Positions 43,598-52,336 of a stretch of 64,000 bases of DNA are shown here, piece after piece. Numbering within the stretch: the stretch's first letter is position 1; every line of letters begins with the position of its first letter. The translations under genes and the position numbers were made by a program. Source of the DNA: Microthrix sp041394405 (GTDB lineage: Bacteria > Actinomycetota > Acidimicrobiia > Acidimicrobiales > Microtrichaceae); assembly GCA_041394405.1 (NCBI GenBank), contig JAWKIF010000006.1, forward strand, positions 1,178,001 through 1,242,000, in the 5' to 3' direction. The notes below the pieces were generated by a model. It was not told where the DNA came from. It did no database searches and saw only the letters and a list, made by a program, of their open reading frames with translations.

Positions 43598-44597
43598 GGC
43601 CGGCGATGGGGCGACCCCCGGCGCGTCGGCCGAGGCGAGCGATCGGACGATCGGCTGGCTCCTCGGCGGTGACCCGGCGATCCGGTGGCAGACCAAGCGC
43701 GACCTGCTCGACGCCCCCGCCGACGAGGTGGAGAGGGAACGGGCAAGGATCGCGACCACCGGGTGGGGGCGACGACTTCTGGACCACCAGGACCCGGACG
43801 GACGGTGGGCGGGAGGTCCCCACGGCCGCGGCCTCTACGGCCCCAAGTGGACGTCGACCAACTACACCCTGCTGTTGTTGCGGAGGCTCGGCCTGGACCC
43901 AGGGCATCCGCAGGCCAAGCGCGGGGTTCGTCTGCTCTGGGACGCAGCCCGGTACTTCGATGGGGGGCTGACCGCCGCTGCCTCGATCGACGCACCGGAG
44001 GCGTGCATCACGTCGATGTACGTGGCGCTTGCCCGATACTTCGGCTACGCCGATCCCCGAGTGGAGGCTGCGCTCGCCTGGCTGCTCGCCAACCAACTGC
44101 CCGATGGCGGCTGGAATTGTCGGACCGTTCGGTTCGGAGACTCCCACGGCTCGTTCCACACGTCGATCTTGGCGCTTGAGGCCATGGCCGAAGCCCGCCG
44201 GGTTGAGCCGAACCGGACGGATCTGGCTGCGGCCGCTGCCGCAGGCACCGACTTCTTCTTGAGCCACCGCCTCTACAAGTCACATCGCACCGGTGCCGTG
44301 GTCAGCGATGCCTTCACCCGCCTGTCCTTTCCCCCGCGCTGGCACTACGACCTCCTCCGGGGGCTGGACTACTTCGCGGCCATCGACGCTGCCTGGGACG
44401 ACCGATACGCGGATGCGCTCGAGGTGCTGGCGGGGCGGCGGCGACGCGACGGACGGTGGCCCGTCCAGCAGAAGTATCCCGGCCAGGTCTGGTTCGACAT
44501 GGAGACGACCGGGGGGCCCAGCAGGTGGAACACGCTCAGGGCCCTGAGGGTGTTCCGGTGGGCCGACCGGCGAGCTGGACCAGCGTCGAACCGGTGA
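43590..44597 (+). CDS. Prenyltransferase/squalene-oxidase-repeat-like toroid protein
   Basis: A 335-residue protein with QDPDGRW at 67-73 and QLPDGGWNCR near 165-174, the QDxDGxW-type repeats of terpenoid-cyclase alpha/alpha toroids. The canonical DxDD acid motif of squalene-hopene cyclases is not seen, so cyclase activity is doubtful. Further repeats (RRRDGRWPVQQKYPG) are near the end. ATG at 43590 overlaps the glycosyltransferase by 8 bp, favouring coupling. Without known partner; a glycan/lipid-modifying or structural role is inference. Its 3' end overlaps the convergent membrane gene by 62 bp. Confidence 0.65.
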   Translation: MAEAGDGATPGASAEASDRTIGWLLGGDPAIRWQTKRDLLDAPADEVERERARIATTGWGRRLLDHQDPDGRWAGGPHGRGLYGPKWTSTNYTLLLLRRLGLDPGHPQAKRGVRLLWDAARYFDGGLTAAASIDAPEACITSMYVALARYFGYADPRVEAALAWLLANQLPDGGWNCRTVRFGDSHGSFHTSILALEAMAEARRVEPNRTDLAAAAAAGTDFFLSHRLYKSHRTGAVVSDAFTRLSFPPRWHYDLLRGLDYFAAIDAAWDDRYADALEVLAGRRRRDGRWPVQQKYPGQVWFDMETTGGPSRWNTLRALRVFRWADRRAGPASNR

Positions 44598-45204
44598 TGA
44601 GACCGACGGTTGCACCCATGGCCACCGCTGCGGCGACGGCGACCGCAAAGTGAATGGCAGGGTGGGCGCCGTTCGGTACCACCGAGAGTGCGGCGACGGG
44701 GATCATCACCCCGACGAGCCAGGCGCCCGTCGTTCGGGTGACCCAGAGCGCGCGCACGTTGGCCGCACGGGCCAGGCGCCGGCTTTGCAGCACACCCATC
44801 GCCAGGAGGCCGATGACCCAGCCGGGAACCGCAAGGATCAAGGACGCGGGCCCGACCGCCTGCACCATCGAGCTTCCGCCCATTCCGGCCAGCCAGGCGA
44901 TCCCCGCCGCGAGCGCGGTCGCCCTCGTCCAACCGCTGACGGCCGGAAACGGGGCCCGAAGCACGCGGGCCTGGAATGCGCCCAACACCGCACCTTCAGC
45001 GCAGCCGGCCAGCACCAGGCCGGCCACGAGCAGCAGCTCGGATGCGTCGAGCCACGACAACAGCGTGCCGGCGAGGGCGGGCGGCACGAAGCCGATGAGT
45101 TCGCCGACCACGCATGCCGTGACCCAGGCGTTGCGAAGCTCGGGGTGCGGTGAGCGATTCGGTTGCTGTCCCCCGAGCGTCGACCTTGCCGGTTGCTCCG
45201 TCAT
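44536..45204 (-). CDS. Conserved membrane protein of unknown function
   Basis: A 222-residue protein with five or six probable membrane helices (about 26-52, 57-80, 90-108, 115-133, 155-172, 180-205). A cytoplasmic N-terminus of about 25 polar residues. No motif is recognised. ATG at 45204 is chosen; sequence further upstream in frame is antisense to trmI. It overlaps the toroid gene at its 3' end (convergent). It follows trmI by 67 bp. Confidence 0.6.
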   Translation of the reverse strand: MTEQPARSTLGGQQPNRSPHPELRNAWVTACVVGELIGFVPPALAGTLLSWLDASELLLVAGLVLAGCAEGAVLGAFQARVLRAPFPAVSGWTRATALAAGIAWLAGMGGSSMVQAVGPASLILAVPGWVIGLLAMGVLQSRRLARAANVRALWVTRTTGAWLVGVMIPVAALSVVPNGAHPAIHFAVAVAAAVAMGATVGLITGSTLVQLAGRPTGTPSGP

Positions 45205-45271
45205 CTGGACAATCTTGGCCGGTGGACCGAGCGGGCGCTGGCTGAGTGGCGGGCCGCGTCGTGCCCCCCCG

Positions 45272-46150
45272 CTACTCGGTGTCGGCGGGTTCCGGCGGCA
45301 TGGTGCGCGCAGCGGCCGAGGGCATGCGGGCGTGGCTGAGAAACGCGGTGTGGGCCACCATGCGATGATCGGGGCGCACGGCGGCGCCGTCCACCTTCCA
45401 CGTGCGATGCAGCACCTCCATCGTCTCGGCCATCGCCAGGCCCGCCTCGGCCAACGCCTCCCGAAACCGGCTGGCCTGGATGATGCTTGGCGTGTAGGCC
45501 AACACGATGCCGCCGGAACGCAGGGCACCGCGCAGATGCGGCACCACCTGCCACGGCTCGGGCAGGTCCAGCACCACCCGGTCGAAGCCGCCGCTCTCGG
45601 GCACCTCGATGCCGTCGTAGACGTCGCGCAACTCGACGGTGTAGCGCTCGGCGACCTCGGTGCCCACCGCACGGGCCACGTTCAGCTGCGCTCGGCGTGC
45701 GAAGTCCTCCCTGAGCTCGTATCCGGTGACCACGGCCCCGGCCCGCAACATGGCCGATGACAGCGCACCGGAACCCACTCCCGACTCCAGCACCTCCACC
45801 CCGGGGGCGATGTCGGCCAGCATGAGGATGGGGCCCAGGTCCTTGGGGTAGATGACCTGGGCGCCGCGTGGCATCTTGAACACCAGGTCGCTGAGGGTTG
45901 GCCGGAACACCGTAAAGGTGAGGCCCTTGGTGGTTCGGTGGGTGGAACCCGGCTCGGCCCCGATGAGCCGGTCGTGCTCCAAGGGCCCGGCGTGGCTGTG
46001 GAACTCCTGGTTGGCGGTGAGGGTCTGCAGGTAGCGCCTGCCCTTGTGGTCGATCAACAGCACCGACTCCCCGGCCTGCAGCGACCCGCGGTGGACGGGG
46101 GCGACCGGGGCCGGTCCGACGGGCGGTCCATGTGTGGTTGGCCGGCTCAC
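45272..46150 (-). CDS. trmI: tRNA (adenine(58)-N1)-methyltransferase TrmI
   Basis: A 292-residue SAM-dependent methyltransferase. SAM-binding ESGVGSGALS is at 122-131; the conserved LVFKMPRGAQVIYPKDLG and VVLDLPEPWQVVPH segments (the D-L-P substrate loop) match TrmI, which makes m1A58 in the T loop of tRNA. The N-terminal beta domain (about 20-75) is the usual extra. GTG overlaps the stop of the upstream thiolase (GTGA). It is followed by a membrane gene. Confidence 0.92.
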   Translation of the reverse strand: MSRPTTHGPPVGPAPVAPVHRGSLQAGESVLLIDHKGRRYLQTLTANQEFHSHAGPLEHDRLIGAEPGSTHRTTKGLTFTVFRPTLSDLVFKMPRGAQVIYPKDLGPILMLADIAPGVEVLESGVGSGALSSAMLRAGAVVTGYELREDFARRAQLNVARAVGTEVAERYTVELRDVYDGIEVPESGGFDRVVLDLPEPWQVVPHLRGALRSGGIVLAYTPSIIQASRFREALAEAGLAMAETMEVLHRTWKVDGAAVRPDHRMVAHTAFLSHARMPSAAARTMPPEPADTE

Positions 46151-47091
46151 GTCGCCGCGCCGCCCTTGCGGCCCAAGCTCACGGGCTGGGCGGCCGACGC
46201 CCGCTCCGCCAGGCGGCAAAACGCACACACCTCGGACTCGGAGGGCGACCCACAGCGCTCGCAGATGCCCAACTCGCCTCGGCCCGTGGTCTCGTCGTCC
46301 CCAAACCGGTCGGCGGCCCTGGCGAGGAATTCGTGGTAGAAGGCGAACTTGGCACCCGGCGACCGGGTCTCGATACCGGTCAGCGCCTCCTTGTAGGCCA
46401 GGTGCCGGTTGCCCTCGGCCATGGGGCACTCCTCCACCAGGTAGTCGATGCCCGAGATCACGCAGTAGGCGGCCATCTCCCGCTCTCCCAGGCGGATCAG
46501 CGGTTTGACCTTGCGGGGGAATCCGTCACCGGCCGGCAGCACCGGTCGCTGTCGGCCCAGGTACGGCGTTTGCCAGCGAAGGACGTTGCCGAACAGCACG
46601 GCGGCCTCGTCGTCCAGGTTGTGGCCGGTGACGAGAGCGTCGTAGCCGCCGATGCGCGCCTGCTCATCGAACACGTGGCGCTTCGACATGCCACACGCCG
46701 AACACGGCGCTCGCTTGGCCGCCTTGGAACCGGTGGGGATGTCGTAGCCATAGGTGTCCACCAGGTCCACCTCGATGAGGTTGAGGTCGCGCCCGGCGGC
46801 GAATGCTCGGGCCGCCTCGCCGGAGGCATCGGAGTAGTCCCCGATGCCCAGACCCACATAGAGGCCGTCGGCCGCATAGCCGAGCGCCAGCAGGATGTCC
46901 CACACCGCCAGCGAGTCCTTGCCCCCCGACACCGCCACCAGCACTCGGTCGTCCATGTGCAGCATGTCGTGGTCGCCGATGGCCTTGGCGGTCTGGTCAC
47001 GGCAGAACTTCACGAAGTGCTCCGGACAGAAGTTGGCGTTGTGGCGCCGCAGGTCGATGACGGCTGGGCCACGGCACACTCGGCACTTCAT
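46147..47091 (-). CDS. TtuA-like tRNA 2-thiouridine synthetase (TIGR00269 family)
   Basis: A 314-residue adenylating thiolase. N-terminal zinc site C3, C6, C22, H25; PP-loop SGGKDS at 55-60; iron-sulfur cysteines C130, C133 (CSAC) and C222 (EECPM); and a C-terminal zinc site ICERCG...CAFC. Order and spacing fit TtuA, which makes 2-thio-ribothymidine at position 54 of tRNA, rather than TtcA. The three cysteines fall at the positions I recall for Thermus TtuA. The ATG has GAGGGAG upstream. It is between the TtuB-like carrier gene and trmI. Confidence 0.87.
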   Translation of the reverse strand: MKCRVCRGPAVIDLRRHNANFCPEHFVKFCRDQTAKAIGDHDMLHMDDRVLVAVSGGKDSLAVWDILLALGYAADGLYVGLGIGDYSDASGEAARAFAAGRDLNLIEVDLVDTYGYDIPTGSKAAKRAPCSACGMSKRHVFDEQARIGGYDALVTGHNLDDEAAVLFGNVLRWQTPYLGRQRPVLPAGDGFPRKVKPLIRLGEREMAAYCVISGIDYLVEECPMAEGNRHLAYKEALTGIETRSPGAKFAFYHEFLARAADRFGDDETTGRGELGICERCGSPSESEVCAFCRLAERASAAQPVSLGRKGGAAT

Positions 47092-47125
47092 GGTGCTCCC
47101 TCGTCGATGGGGGAGATCCCGGCGC

Positions 47126-47320
47126 TCATCCGCCGGAGACGACCGGACGGATCTCGACTTCGTCGTCGGCATCCAGGCGCTCATCGCCGGGCACGAGCGT
47201 GCCGTTGCGGATCACCAGAACCGTCTCCCGGTTGATGCCCAGCCTGGACAACAGCGCGGTCACCGTCAGCGAGCGGTCGAAGCTGACCTGGCGTGTCGGT
47301 TGGCGCAGATGGACGATCAC
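47126..47320 (-). CDS. MoaD/ThiS-like sulfur carrier, probable TtuB
   Basis: A 64-residue ubiquitin-fold protein ending VVSGG, the C-terminal Gly-Gly that is thiocarboxylated. RNGTLVPGDERLDADDEVEIRP is the characteristic late beta strand-loop. A GTG start. As it lies immediately before the TtuA-like gene, it probably supplies sulfur to it. An activating E1-like enzyme is not in the window. Confidence 0.85.
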   Translation of the reverse strand: MIVHLRQPTRQVSFDRSLTVTALLSRLGINRETVLVIRNGTLVPGDERLDADDEVEIRPVVSGG

Positions 47321-47342
47321 GGCCTGCAGTCTGCCAGCCAGC

Positions 47343-47373
47343 CCGGCAGCGCTCCCAGCGCGATCGCTGCCGG
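47343..47373. terminator. Perfect 9-bp hairpin after the coiled-coil gene
   Basis: CCGGCAGCG (47343-47351) pairs with CGCTGCCGG (47365-47373) around 13 nt. It immediately adjoins the stop of the coiled-coil gene (47374) and precedes the TtuB-like gene. Candidate terminator. Confidence 0.6.
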
Positions 47374-47904
47374 TCAGTCGTCGGCGCGGTAGAACGTGCG
47401 CTTCCTGGTGCCCGAGCCGCCGGCGGCGGCCAGCGACGCAGCCCGCATCGCCTCCAGTTCTGCCTTGAGCCGATCCACCTCCTGCTCGGCACTGCGGCGA
47501 TCGGAACGCCTGGAATCCAACCGGTCGAACTGCGCAAGCAGGTTCTGTTCCCGAACCCGAAGCTTGCGGGCCCTCGGGCGGGCGCCGGCCTTGTCCAGCT
47601 TCTTCTGGGTCGTGGCCAGGGAGGCAGCCACCTTGACCTGCTTCGGCGACACCGCCCGCAGCTTGTCGAGCCGGGTGCTGGCCGCATCCAACTGAGCCTC
47701 CACCCGACGTTCGGCTTTGGTGGGGGCGGGCCGGGCGACGATCTCCACCCGATCGCCCGGAGCCAGCCTGGCCGTGCTGACCCGCTCTTCGTCGGGCTCC
47801 TCCAACCGTTCTTGCAGCCAGTCCACGGCCTGTCGGGCCACCATCCCGGCAGGACCGCCGCCCGCCAGGTACGGCGCCACCATCTTCAGGAGGCTCAGCA
47901 GCAT
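47374..47904 (-). CDS. Coiled-coil protein of unknown function
   Basis: A 176-residue, mostly helical protein. The first ~20 residues are hydrophobic (MLLSLLKMVAPYLAGG), then a basic coiled-coil region from about 65 to 165 with many Lys/Arg/Glu. It starts on a TAATG overlap with the upstream small membrane gene. No family is recognised; it may associate with the membrane. Confidence 0.6.
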   Translation of the reverse strand: MLLSLLKMVAPYLAGGGPAGMVARQAVDWLQERLEEPDEERVSTARLAPGDRVEIVARPAPTKAERRVEAQLDAASTRLDKLRAVSPKQVKVAASLATTQKKLDKAGARPRARKLRVREQNLLAQFDRLDSRRSDRRSAEQEVDRLKAELEAMRAASLAAAGGSGTRKRTFYRADD

Positions 47905-48110
47905 TAGGAGCGGCGGATCTCGATGACCGCGGACCGCTTCAAGCCGTTCTTTCGGCCCAGGAAGAAGAACAGAATCAGCAGGAGCAGGCCGACGCCGGCG
48001 GCCACCGCCACGATCTGGGTCTTGGCCTCTTCAGCCTGGTTGGTGACGCCGTCGCCGATGTCGACCAGCTTGGATTTGATGTCGTCTCGCTGAATTTTGG
48101 TGTCGCTCAT
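47904..48110 (-). CDS. Small single-helix membrane protein (DUF3618-like)
   Basis: A 68-residue protein with a polar helix (about 1-31), a membrane helix IVAVAAGVGLLLLILFFFLG (about 33-52) and a basic end. It resembles DUF3618-type proteins found beside holin-like genes in actinobacteria. Its TAA overlaps the next ATG by one base. It is the middle gene of the cluster. Confidence 0.6.
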   Translation of the reverse strand: MSDTKIQRDDIKSKLVDIGDGVTNQAEEAKTQIVAVAAGVGLLLLILFFFLGRKNGLKRSAVIEIRRS

Positions 48111-48162
48111 CGCGCTCTCCCAGGTTGAATGCCGGGCGCCTCGGGGCACCCGGGAGGTGGAT

Positions 48163-48510
48163 CTAGTCGCGCGTCTTGTCGCCGCCGCGCTTGGCCGCCA
48201 TGGCGGCCAAGCCGGCAGCCAACGCCATCGCGATGAGTGCACCCAGGTACGGAACCCAGGACCAAGTGCCGCCATGCACGCGGTCGGTCTCGTTGACGGC
48301 GCCGATTCCTTGCAGGCCCCGAAGCAAGGCCATGGTCAGCAGCAGCGCACCCAACCCAATACACAGGCCTCCGGCGGCACCGAAGCCGACGTACCGGCCC
48401 AACGACTTCAGCGGATCGACGGTCTCCTGCTTGGCGTAGCCCACCACCATGGTCTTCAACTCGTCCACCTGTTGACCGGTGCTGGGCGCCTCGGCTGGGT
48501 TCTTGGCCAC
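48163..48510 (-). CDS. Phage-holin-superfamily-III-like membrane protein
   Basis: A 115-residue protein. A helical N-terminus (VDELKTMVVGYAKQETVDPLKSLGRYV) and two membrane helices (about 45-67 and 80-105) fit the Actinobacterial holin-like PF07332 group. Such chromosomal proteins are not phage lysins; they may act in membrane stress. GTG has AGGAG about 5 nt upstream. It leads the three-gene cluster. Confidence 0.65.
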   Translation of the reverse strand: MAKNPAEAPSTGQQVDELKTMVVGYAKQETVDPLKSLGRYVGFGAAGGLCIGLGALLLTMALLRGLQGIGAVNETDRVHGGTWSWVPYLGALIAMALAAGLAAMAAKRGGDKTRD

Positions 48511-48619
48511 TGGACTCCTCGAGGGATCGACGTCGGGCGGTGCGCGGACGAAGCTCCGCCATGGCACAGCCCCTCGGTTTAGCGTTCATCCGGGTACTTG
48601 GGCAAGCACCGCCCACCAC

Positions 48620-48657
48620 CCCCGTTCGGGTTGACCGGGGAATCCCGGCGAACGGGG
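48620..48657. terminator. Perfect outer plus inner hairpin at the end of the LON-domain gene
   Basis: CCCCGTTCG (48620-48628) pairs with CGAACGGGG (48649-48657) with an inner CCGGG/CCCGG stem. It lies directly after the stop of the LON-domain gene (48661) and is a strong terminator candidate. The rest of the 150-bp space before the holin-like gene shows no other clear element. Confidence 0.6.
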
Positions 48658-48660
48658 CGG

Positions 48661-49323
48661 CTATGGGTCGAGGCGGGCTCGCAGCAGCGCGAGTTGGTCG
48701 TCCAGCTGGGTCGACAGCCGCCGAGCCCGCTCCGACGTTCCCGGCGCGTCGAGCAGTTGGTAGCGGTCGAAGCTGCCGAGGGGTGAGGCGAGGGCCACCT
48801 GCCACAGCAGGCGTTCGGGGGGATCGGTCCAGTCCGGACCCTGATCGGTTGCCTCGACGCCCAGTTCGCCCAGCAGGGCCAGCATCTCGGCGTGGCGGGT
48901 GCGCAGGCCGCGCCGCACGTCGGCGCTCAGCCGCTCGTCCTCATCGGGCCACAGTTTCAGCCGGGCTCGGGGATATGGGTCGTCCTCCAACCACTCGATC
49001 ACCCGCACGCGCTCGCCGCCCACGGCCACCACGGCCCAGCGGCCGTCCTCGGCCAGCTGTGCGCCCACCACCGTGGCCAGGGTGCCCACTTCGGCGCGAA
49101 CGTCTGCTCCCCCAACCTCGTGGCCCCGCTCGATCATCGTCACCCCGAAGCGGGGATCGTCGCCCCAGCCTCGCTGATCGTCGGGCCGCGGAAGCTGGCC
49201 CACGAGCTCCTCCATGAGCACCCGGTAGCGCGCCTCAAAGACCTGCAGCGGCAACAGCATGTGCGGCACCAGCACCGATCCCAGCGGGAACATCGGCGCC
49301 ACATCGTCGAGTTGGCGGGCCAC
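48661..49323 (-). CDS. LON substrate-binding-domain protein
   Basis: A 220-residue protein with the LON N-domain (PUA-like): MFPLGSVLVPHMLLPLQVFEARYRVLMEEL is the typical opening, and RWAVVAVGGERVRVIEWLEDDPYPRARL continues it. It lacks ATPase and protease domains. Such short proteins are common in actinobacteria; role unknown. GTG is directly after the DacB stop with no gap, so it may be co-transcribed. Confidence 0.85.
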   Translation of the reverse strand: MARQLDDVAPMFPLGSVLVPHMLLPLQVFEARYRVLMEELVGQLPRPDDQRGWGDDPRFGVTMIERGHEVGGADVRAEVGTLATVVGAQLAEDGRWAVVAVGGERVRVIEWLEDDPYPRARLKLWPDEDERLSADVRRGLRTRHAEMLALLGELGVEATDQGPDWTDPPERLLWQVALASPLGSFDRYQLLDAPGTSERARRLSTQLDDQLALLRARLDP

Positions 49324-50826
49324 CTAGCCAGCCGATCCGACCGGTCGTGGCTCCTCCACCGCGATTTCGCTTCGATCCGGGGTTTGGGGATAGGCCAAGA
49401 GCGTCTCGGTGAGCTGCTGCTGCCGGGTGAGGTCGTCATCGACGATCCGGTCGTTCGGGCGGTTCACCAGGTAGCTGAAGGACAGGTCGAACTCTGCCGG
49501 CGTTCGCACCCAGCCGGACATCCCGGTCACGATCGACAGGGTGCCGGTTTTGGCGCGTACCGATCCGGCAGCGGGCGAGCCGGCGAAGCGGTCCCGCAGC
49601 GTTCCGTTCTCCTGGGGAACCGCCAGCGCGCCGGCAAGTCGGCCGGCGGGGCCCTCATGGTCGAGGAGGGCCCGCAGAAAGTTGCAGGTGGCCCGATTCT
49701 CCCGGCTGAGGCCCGAGCCGTCCACCAACGTCACGCCTTCGGTGGAGATGCCCCACTGCTCCAGCAACGCACGCTCTGCCGCCAACCCCGCCTCGGTCGA
49801 TCCCTCGCCGCTGGACTCGCGCCCCACCTCCTTGAGCAGCAACTCCGCCGTGTTGTTGTCGCTGAACCGCAGCATCTGGGTGACCAGATCGACGACCGGC
49901 GCCGAATCGATCGAGGCAATCTGGCGCGCCTCGTCCGGTGCCTGCCCGGCGGTAGCGGCGCCGTCGACGGTGACGCCCCGGGCAATCAGCAACTCACGCA
50001 GCACGTCTGCGGCATGGGCCGCCGGGTTCTCGGCCGGCACGCTGTTTCCACCCACGATGGGCGCCAGGTCGCTGTCGTCGGTGCGGTCCCGGGCGTCGTT
50101 GACCGACAGCGCAGACAGCGGTCCGACCTGCCCCCCGGTCAGATCGTCGTCAGCCCAGGAGTCAACCGTCCGAACGCTGTCGTAGCGCCCGTCGTCGCCC
50201 ACGATGTTGCCCGTCACTCGCGTGACCCCCGCTGCGCGGATGCTGTCGGCGAGGGTCTCCAGCGGAGTATGGGGCTGTGGGGCGAACTTGAGCGCCGCGT
50301 CGTAGTTCCCGGTTTCGATGATGGGGTCGCCGCCGCCGACAAAGTAGAGGTCGCCCTGCACGATGCCCTGAACCGGGTCGGCGTTGGCGACCACTCGCGT
50401 CGTCAGCTTGGTCTCGGGTCCCAGCACCTCGAGGGCCGTCGCCCCGACCACCAACTTGAGGTTGGATGCCGGGATGAGCGGCGTGTCGGCTCGCAGCCCG
50501 TAGGCCGTGCTTCCCGCCTGCCCGATGCTGATACACGAGTCCGGCGGCGACTGCTCGGCCAACGGTGCCAACGATTGGGCCATCCTCAGGTCGGCCACGG
50601 GGCGCAGCAACAGCTCCGGAATCCGTCGCACGGACACCATGGGCGTGGCCAACTCGTTGCCGGACGGTGTTTCGCTGGCAACGGCCTGGGTGCCATCCAG
50701 GCGCCAACCGGTGACCACGAGCGCCGCGCCGACAACCGCACAGACGAGCGCGCCAAGTCGTGCCCGTCGAAGGTGGCGTCGTCGCTTCTCCAACCTGCGG
50801 TGCCGGCGGACACCGCCCGGATCCAT
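49324..50826 (-). CDS. dacB: D-alanyl-D-alanine carboxypeptidase/endopeptidase (PBP4/DacB family)
   Basis: A 500-residue exported peptidase of family S13. A basic start and membrane helix (about 22-42) form the anchor. Active-site SNLK at 121-124, SDN at 322-324 and KTG at 426-428 are all present. It trims peptidoglycan cross-links or stems outside the membrane. The ATG at 50826 is just after the acyl-CoA synthetase stop (22 bp) and the LON gene follows directly. Confidence 0.9.
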   Translation of the reverse strand: MDPGGVRRHRRLEKRRRHLRRARLGALVCAVVGAALVVTGWRLDGTQAVASETPSGNELATPMVSVRRIPELLLRPVADLRMAQSLAPLAEQSPPDSCISIGQAGSTAYGLRADTPLIPASNLKLVVGATALEVLGPETKLTTRVVANADPVQGIVQGDLYFVGGGDPIIETGNYDAALKFAPQPHTPLETLADSIRAAGVTRVTGNIVGDDGRYDSVRTVDSWADDDLTGGQVGPLSALSVNDARDRTDDSDLAPIVGGNSVPAENPAAHAADVLRELLIARGVTVDGAATAGQAPDEARQIASIDSAPVVDLVTQMLRFSDNNTAELLLKEVGRESSGEGSTEAGLAAERALLEQWGISTEGVTLVDGSGLSRENRATCNFLRALLDHEGPAGRLAGALAVPQENGTLRDRFAGSPAAGSVRAKTGTLSIVTGMSGWVRTPAEFDLSFSYLVNRPNDRIVDDDLTRQQQLTETLLAYPQTPDRSEIAVEEPRPVGSAG

Positions 50827-50848
50827 CGCCGGGCTGTTCCCGGGCACC

Positions 50849-52336
50849 TCAGCCGCCCCGAAGCGCAGCGAGCGAGGACGACCTGGCCACCATGGCGTCC
50901 AGCGCTGCCACGGCGCGCTCGGCCGTGGGCACGCAGTAGCGGCCCGTTGCGGTGACGGCGGCCGGCGCGGGATTCCCGGGCTGGGTGACCGCCAGCTCGG
51001 TGGCGCACACCACGGGTTTGCCGGAGGCGTCGGACACCTCGGCCGCCGCTCGCCCGTATCGGTCGTCCTGACGCTCGTGATAGTCCACGATGCGCTCCAG
51101 CCCGAATGCCGGATACATCCCGCCGTTGCGCATGAGCGCTGCCTGGTTGGATTGGATGCCCAAACCCAGGAACAGGACGGCGTCGGTGGAGGGGTGCGCC
51201 GCAACCAGCTCCAGCACCCGGGGCACCGTGTCGCGCGTCTCGCCGCCTGCCATGTCGATCGGGTTGTTGCGGCTCCACCGGGGTGGCAGCAGCTCGTCGA
51301 TCGCCGCCACGAGATCGTCGGGAAGCGGATCGAGGCGAAGGTGGGAACTCCGGGCGATGGCGTCGGCGGCCACCACGCCCCATCCCCCCACGGTGGTCAC
51401 CACCACCACGCGGCCTCCACGGGCGGGGGGCTGGGTGGCCATGGTTGCGGCGGCGTCGAACGCGGCCTCCACTCCGGGCATGCGCACGGCCCCGGCCTGT
51501 GCCAGCACCCCGTCGACGATGCGGTCGTCGGAGGCCAGTGAGCCGGTGTGGCTGGCAGCGGCCCGTGCGCCGGCACCGGTGGAACCGCCCTTCACGATCA
51601 CCACCGGCAGGCGGGCCGTGACCGCTCGCAGCCGCTCGTAGAACCGCCGTCCGTCGCCAACGCCCTCCAGGTAACAGAGGCCGACCGACGTTGCCGGGTC
51701 GTCTGCGAAGTACTCGAGGTAGTCGATGGGCTCCAACATGGCGGCATTGCCGGCGGAGATGGCCCGCGACACGCCCACGCCGGAACTGACCGAATGGTTG
51801 AGGAAGGCCGAGACCAGGTTGCCGGACTGGCTGACCACCCCGATCGAACCCGGGGGAGGATTGGGGGCCACGATCTGGGCGCACAACTTCGACGGGGTGG
51901 AGATGACGCCCTGCCCGTTGGGCCCTGCGATCACCATGCCCAGGCTGTCGGCCAGCTTCACCAGCTCGGCCTGCTCGGCCACCCCCGCCTCACCGGCCTC
52001 GCCATAGCCGGCCGTCGTGAGAAACGCCGCCCGGACGCCCCGCCCGGACGCCTCGGAAAGCACTTGAGGGACCGACGCCTTGGGGGTGCACACCATCACC
52101 AGGTCTGCCTGGCCCTCGGGCACGTCGGCCACCGACGCCACCGTCGGGCGGCCCAGCACGTCTGCACGGTCCCGATTGGTGGCGAAGACCGCTCCCTCGA
52201 AGCCGCCCGCCAGCAGGTTGTGCAACGTCACGAAGCCGAACTTGCCGGGGTGGGTGGAGGCGCCCGCCACGATCACCCCATGGGGGTCGAACAGCGGGTC
52301 GAGACGGTGGCGGGCGCCGGCGGGGGCGTCGGTCAT
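50849..52336 (-). CDS. NDP-forming acyl-CoA synthetase, CoA-binding/ligase (alpha-type) subunit
   Basis: A 495-residue subunit with a CoA-binding Rossmann domain (VIVAGASTHPGKFG), then the succinyl-CoA-ligase-like flavodoxin domains (IGVVSQSGNLVSAF; SHTGSLASDD, which carries the phosphohistidine region). It pairs with the ATP-grasp subunit upstream; both make acyl-CoA from acid, CoA and ATP through an acyl-phosphate/phosphohistidine route. ATG overlaps the upstream stop (ATGA). Confidence 0.85.
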   Translation of the reverse strand: MTDAPAGARHRLDPLFDPHGVIVAGASTHPGKFGFVTLHNLLAGGFEGAVFATNRDRADVLGRPTVASVADVPEGQADLVMVCTPKASVPQVLSEASGRGVRAAFLTTAGYGEAGEAGVAEQAELVKLADSLGMVIAGPNGQGVISTPSKLCAQIVAPNPPPGSIGVVSQSGNLVSAFLNHSVSSGVGVSRAISAGNAAMLEPIDYLEYFADDPATSVGLCYLEGVGDGRRFYERLRAVTARLPVVIVKGGSTGAGARAAASHTGSLASDDRIVDGVLAQAGAVRMPGVEAAFDAAATMATQPPARGGRVVVVTTVGGWGVVAADAIARSSHLRLDPLPDDLVAAIDELLPPRWSRNNPIDMAGGETRDTVPRVLELVAAHPSTDAVLFLGLGIQSNQAALMRNGGMYPAFGLERIVDYHERQDDRYGRAAAEVSDASGKPVVCATELAVTQPGNPAPAAVTATGRYCVPTAERAVAALDAMVARSSSLAALRGG

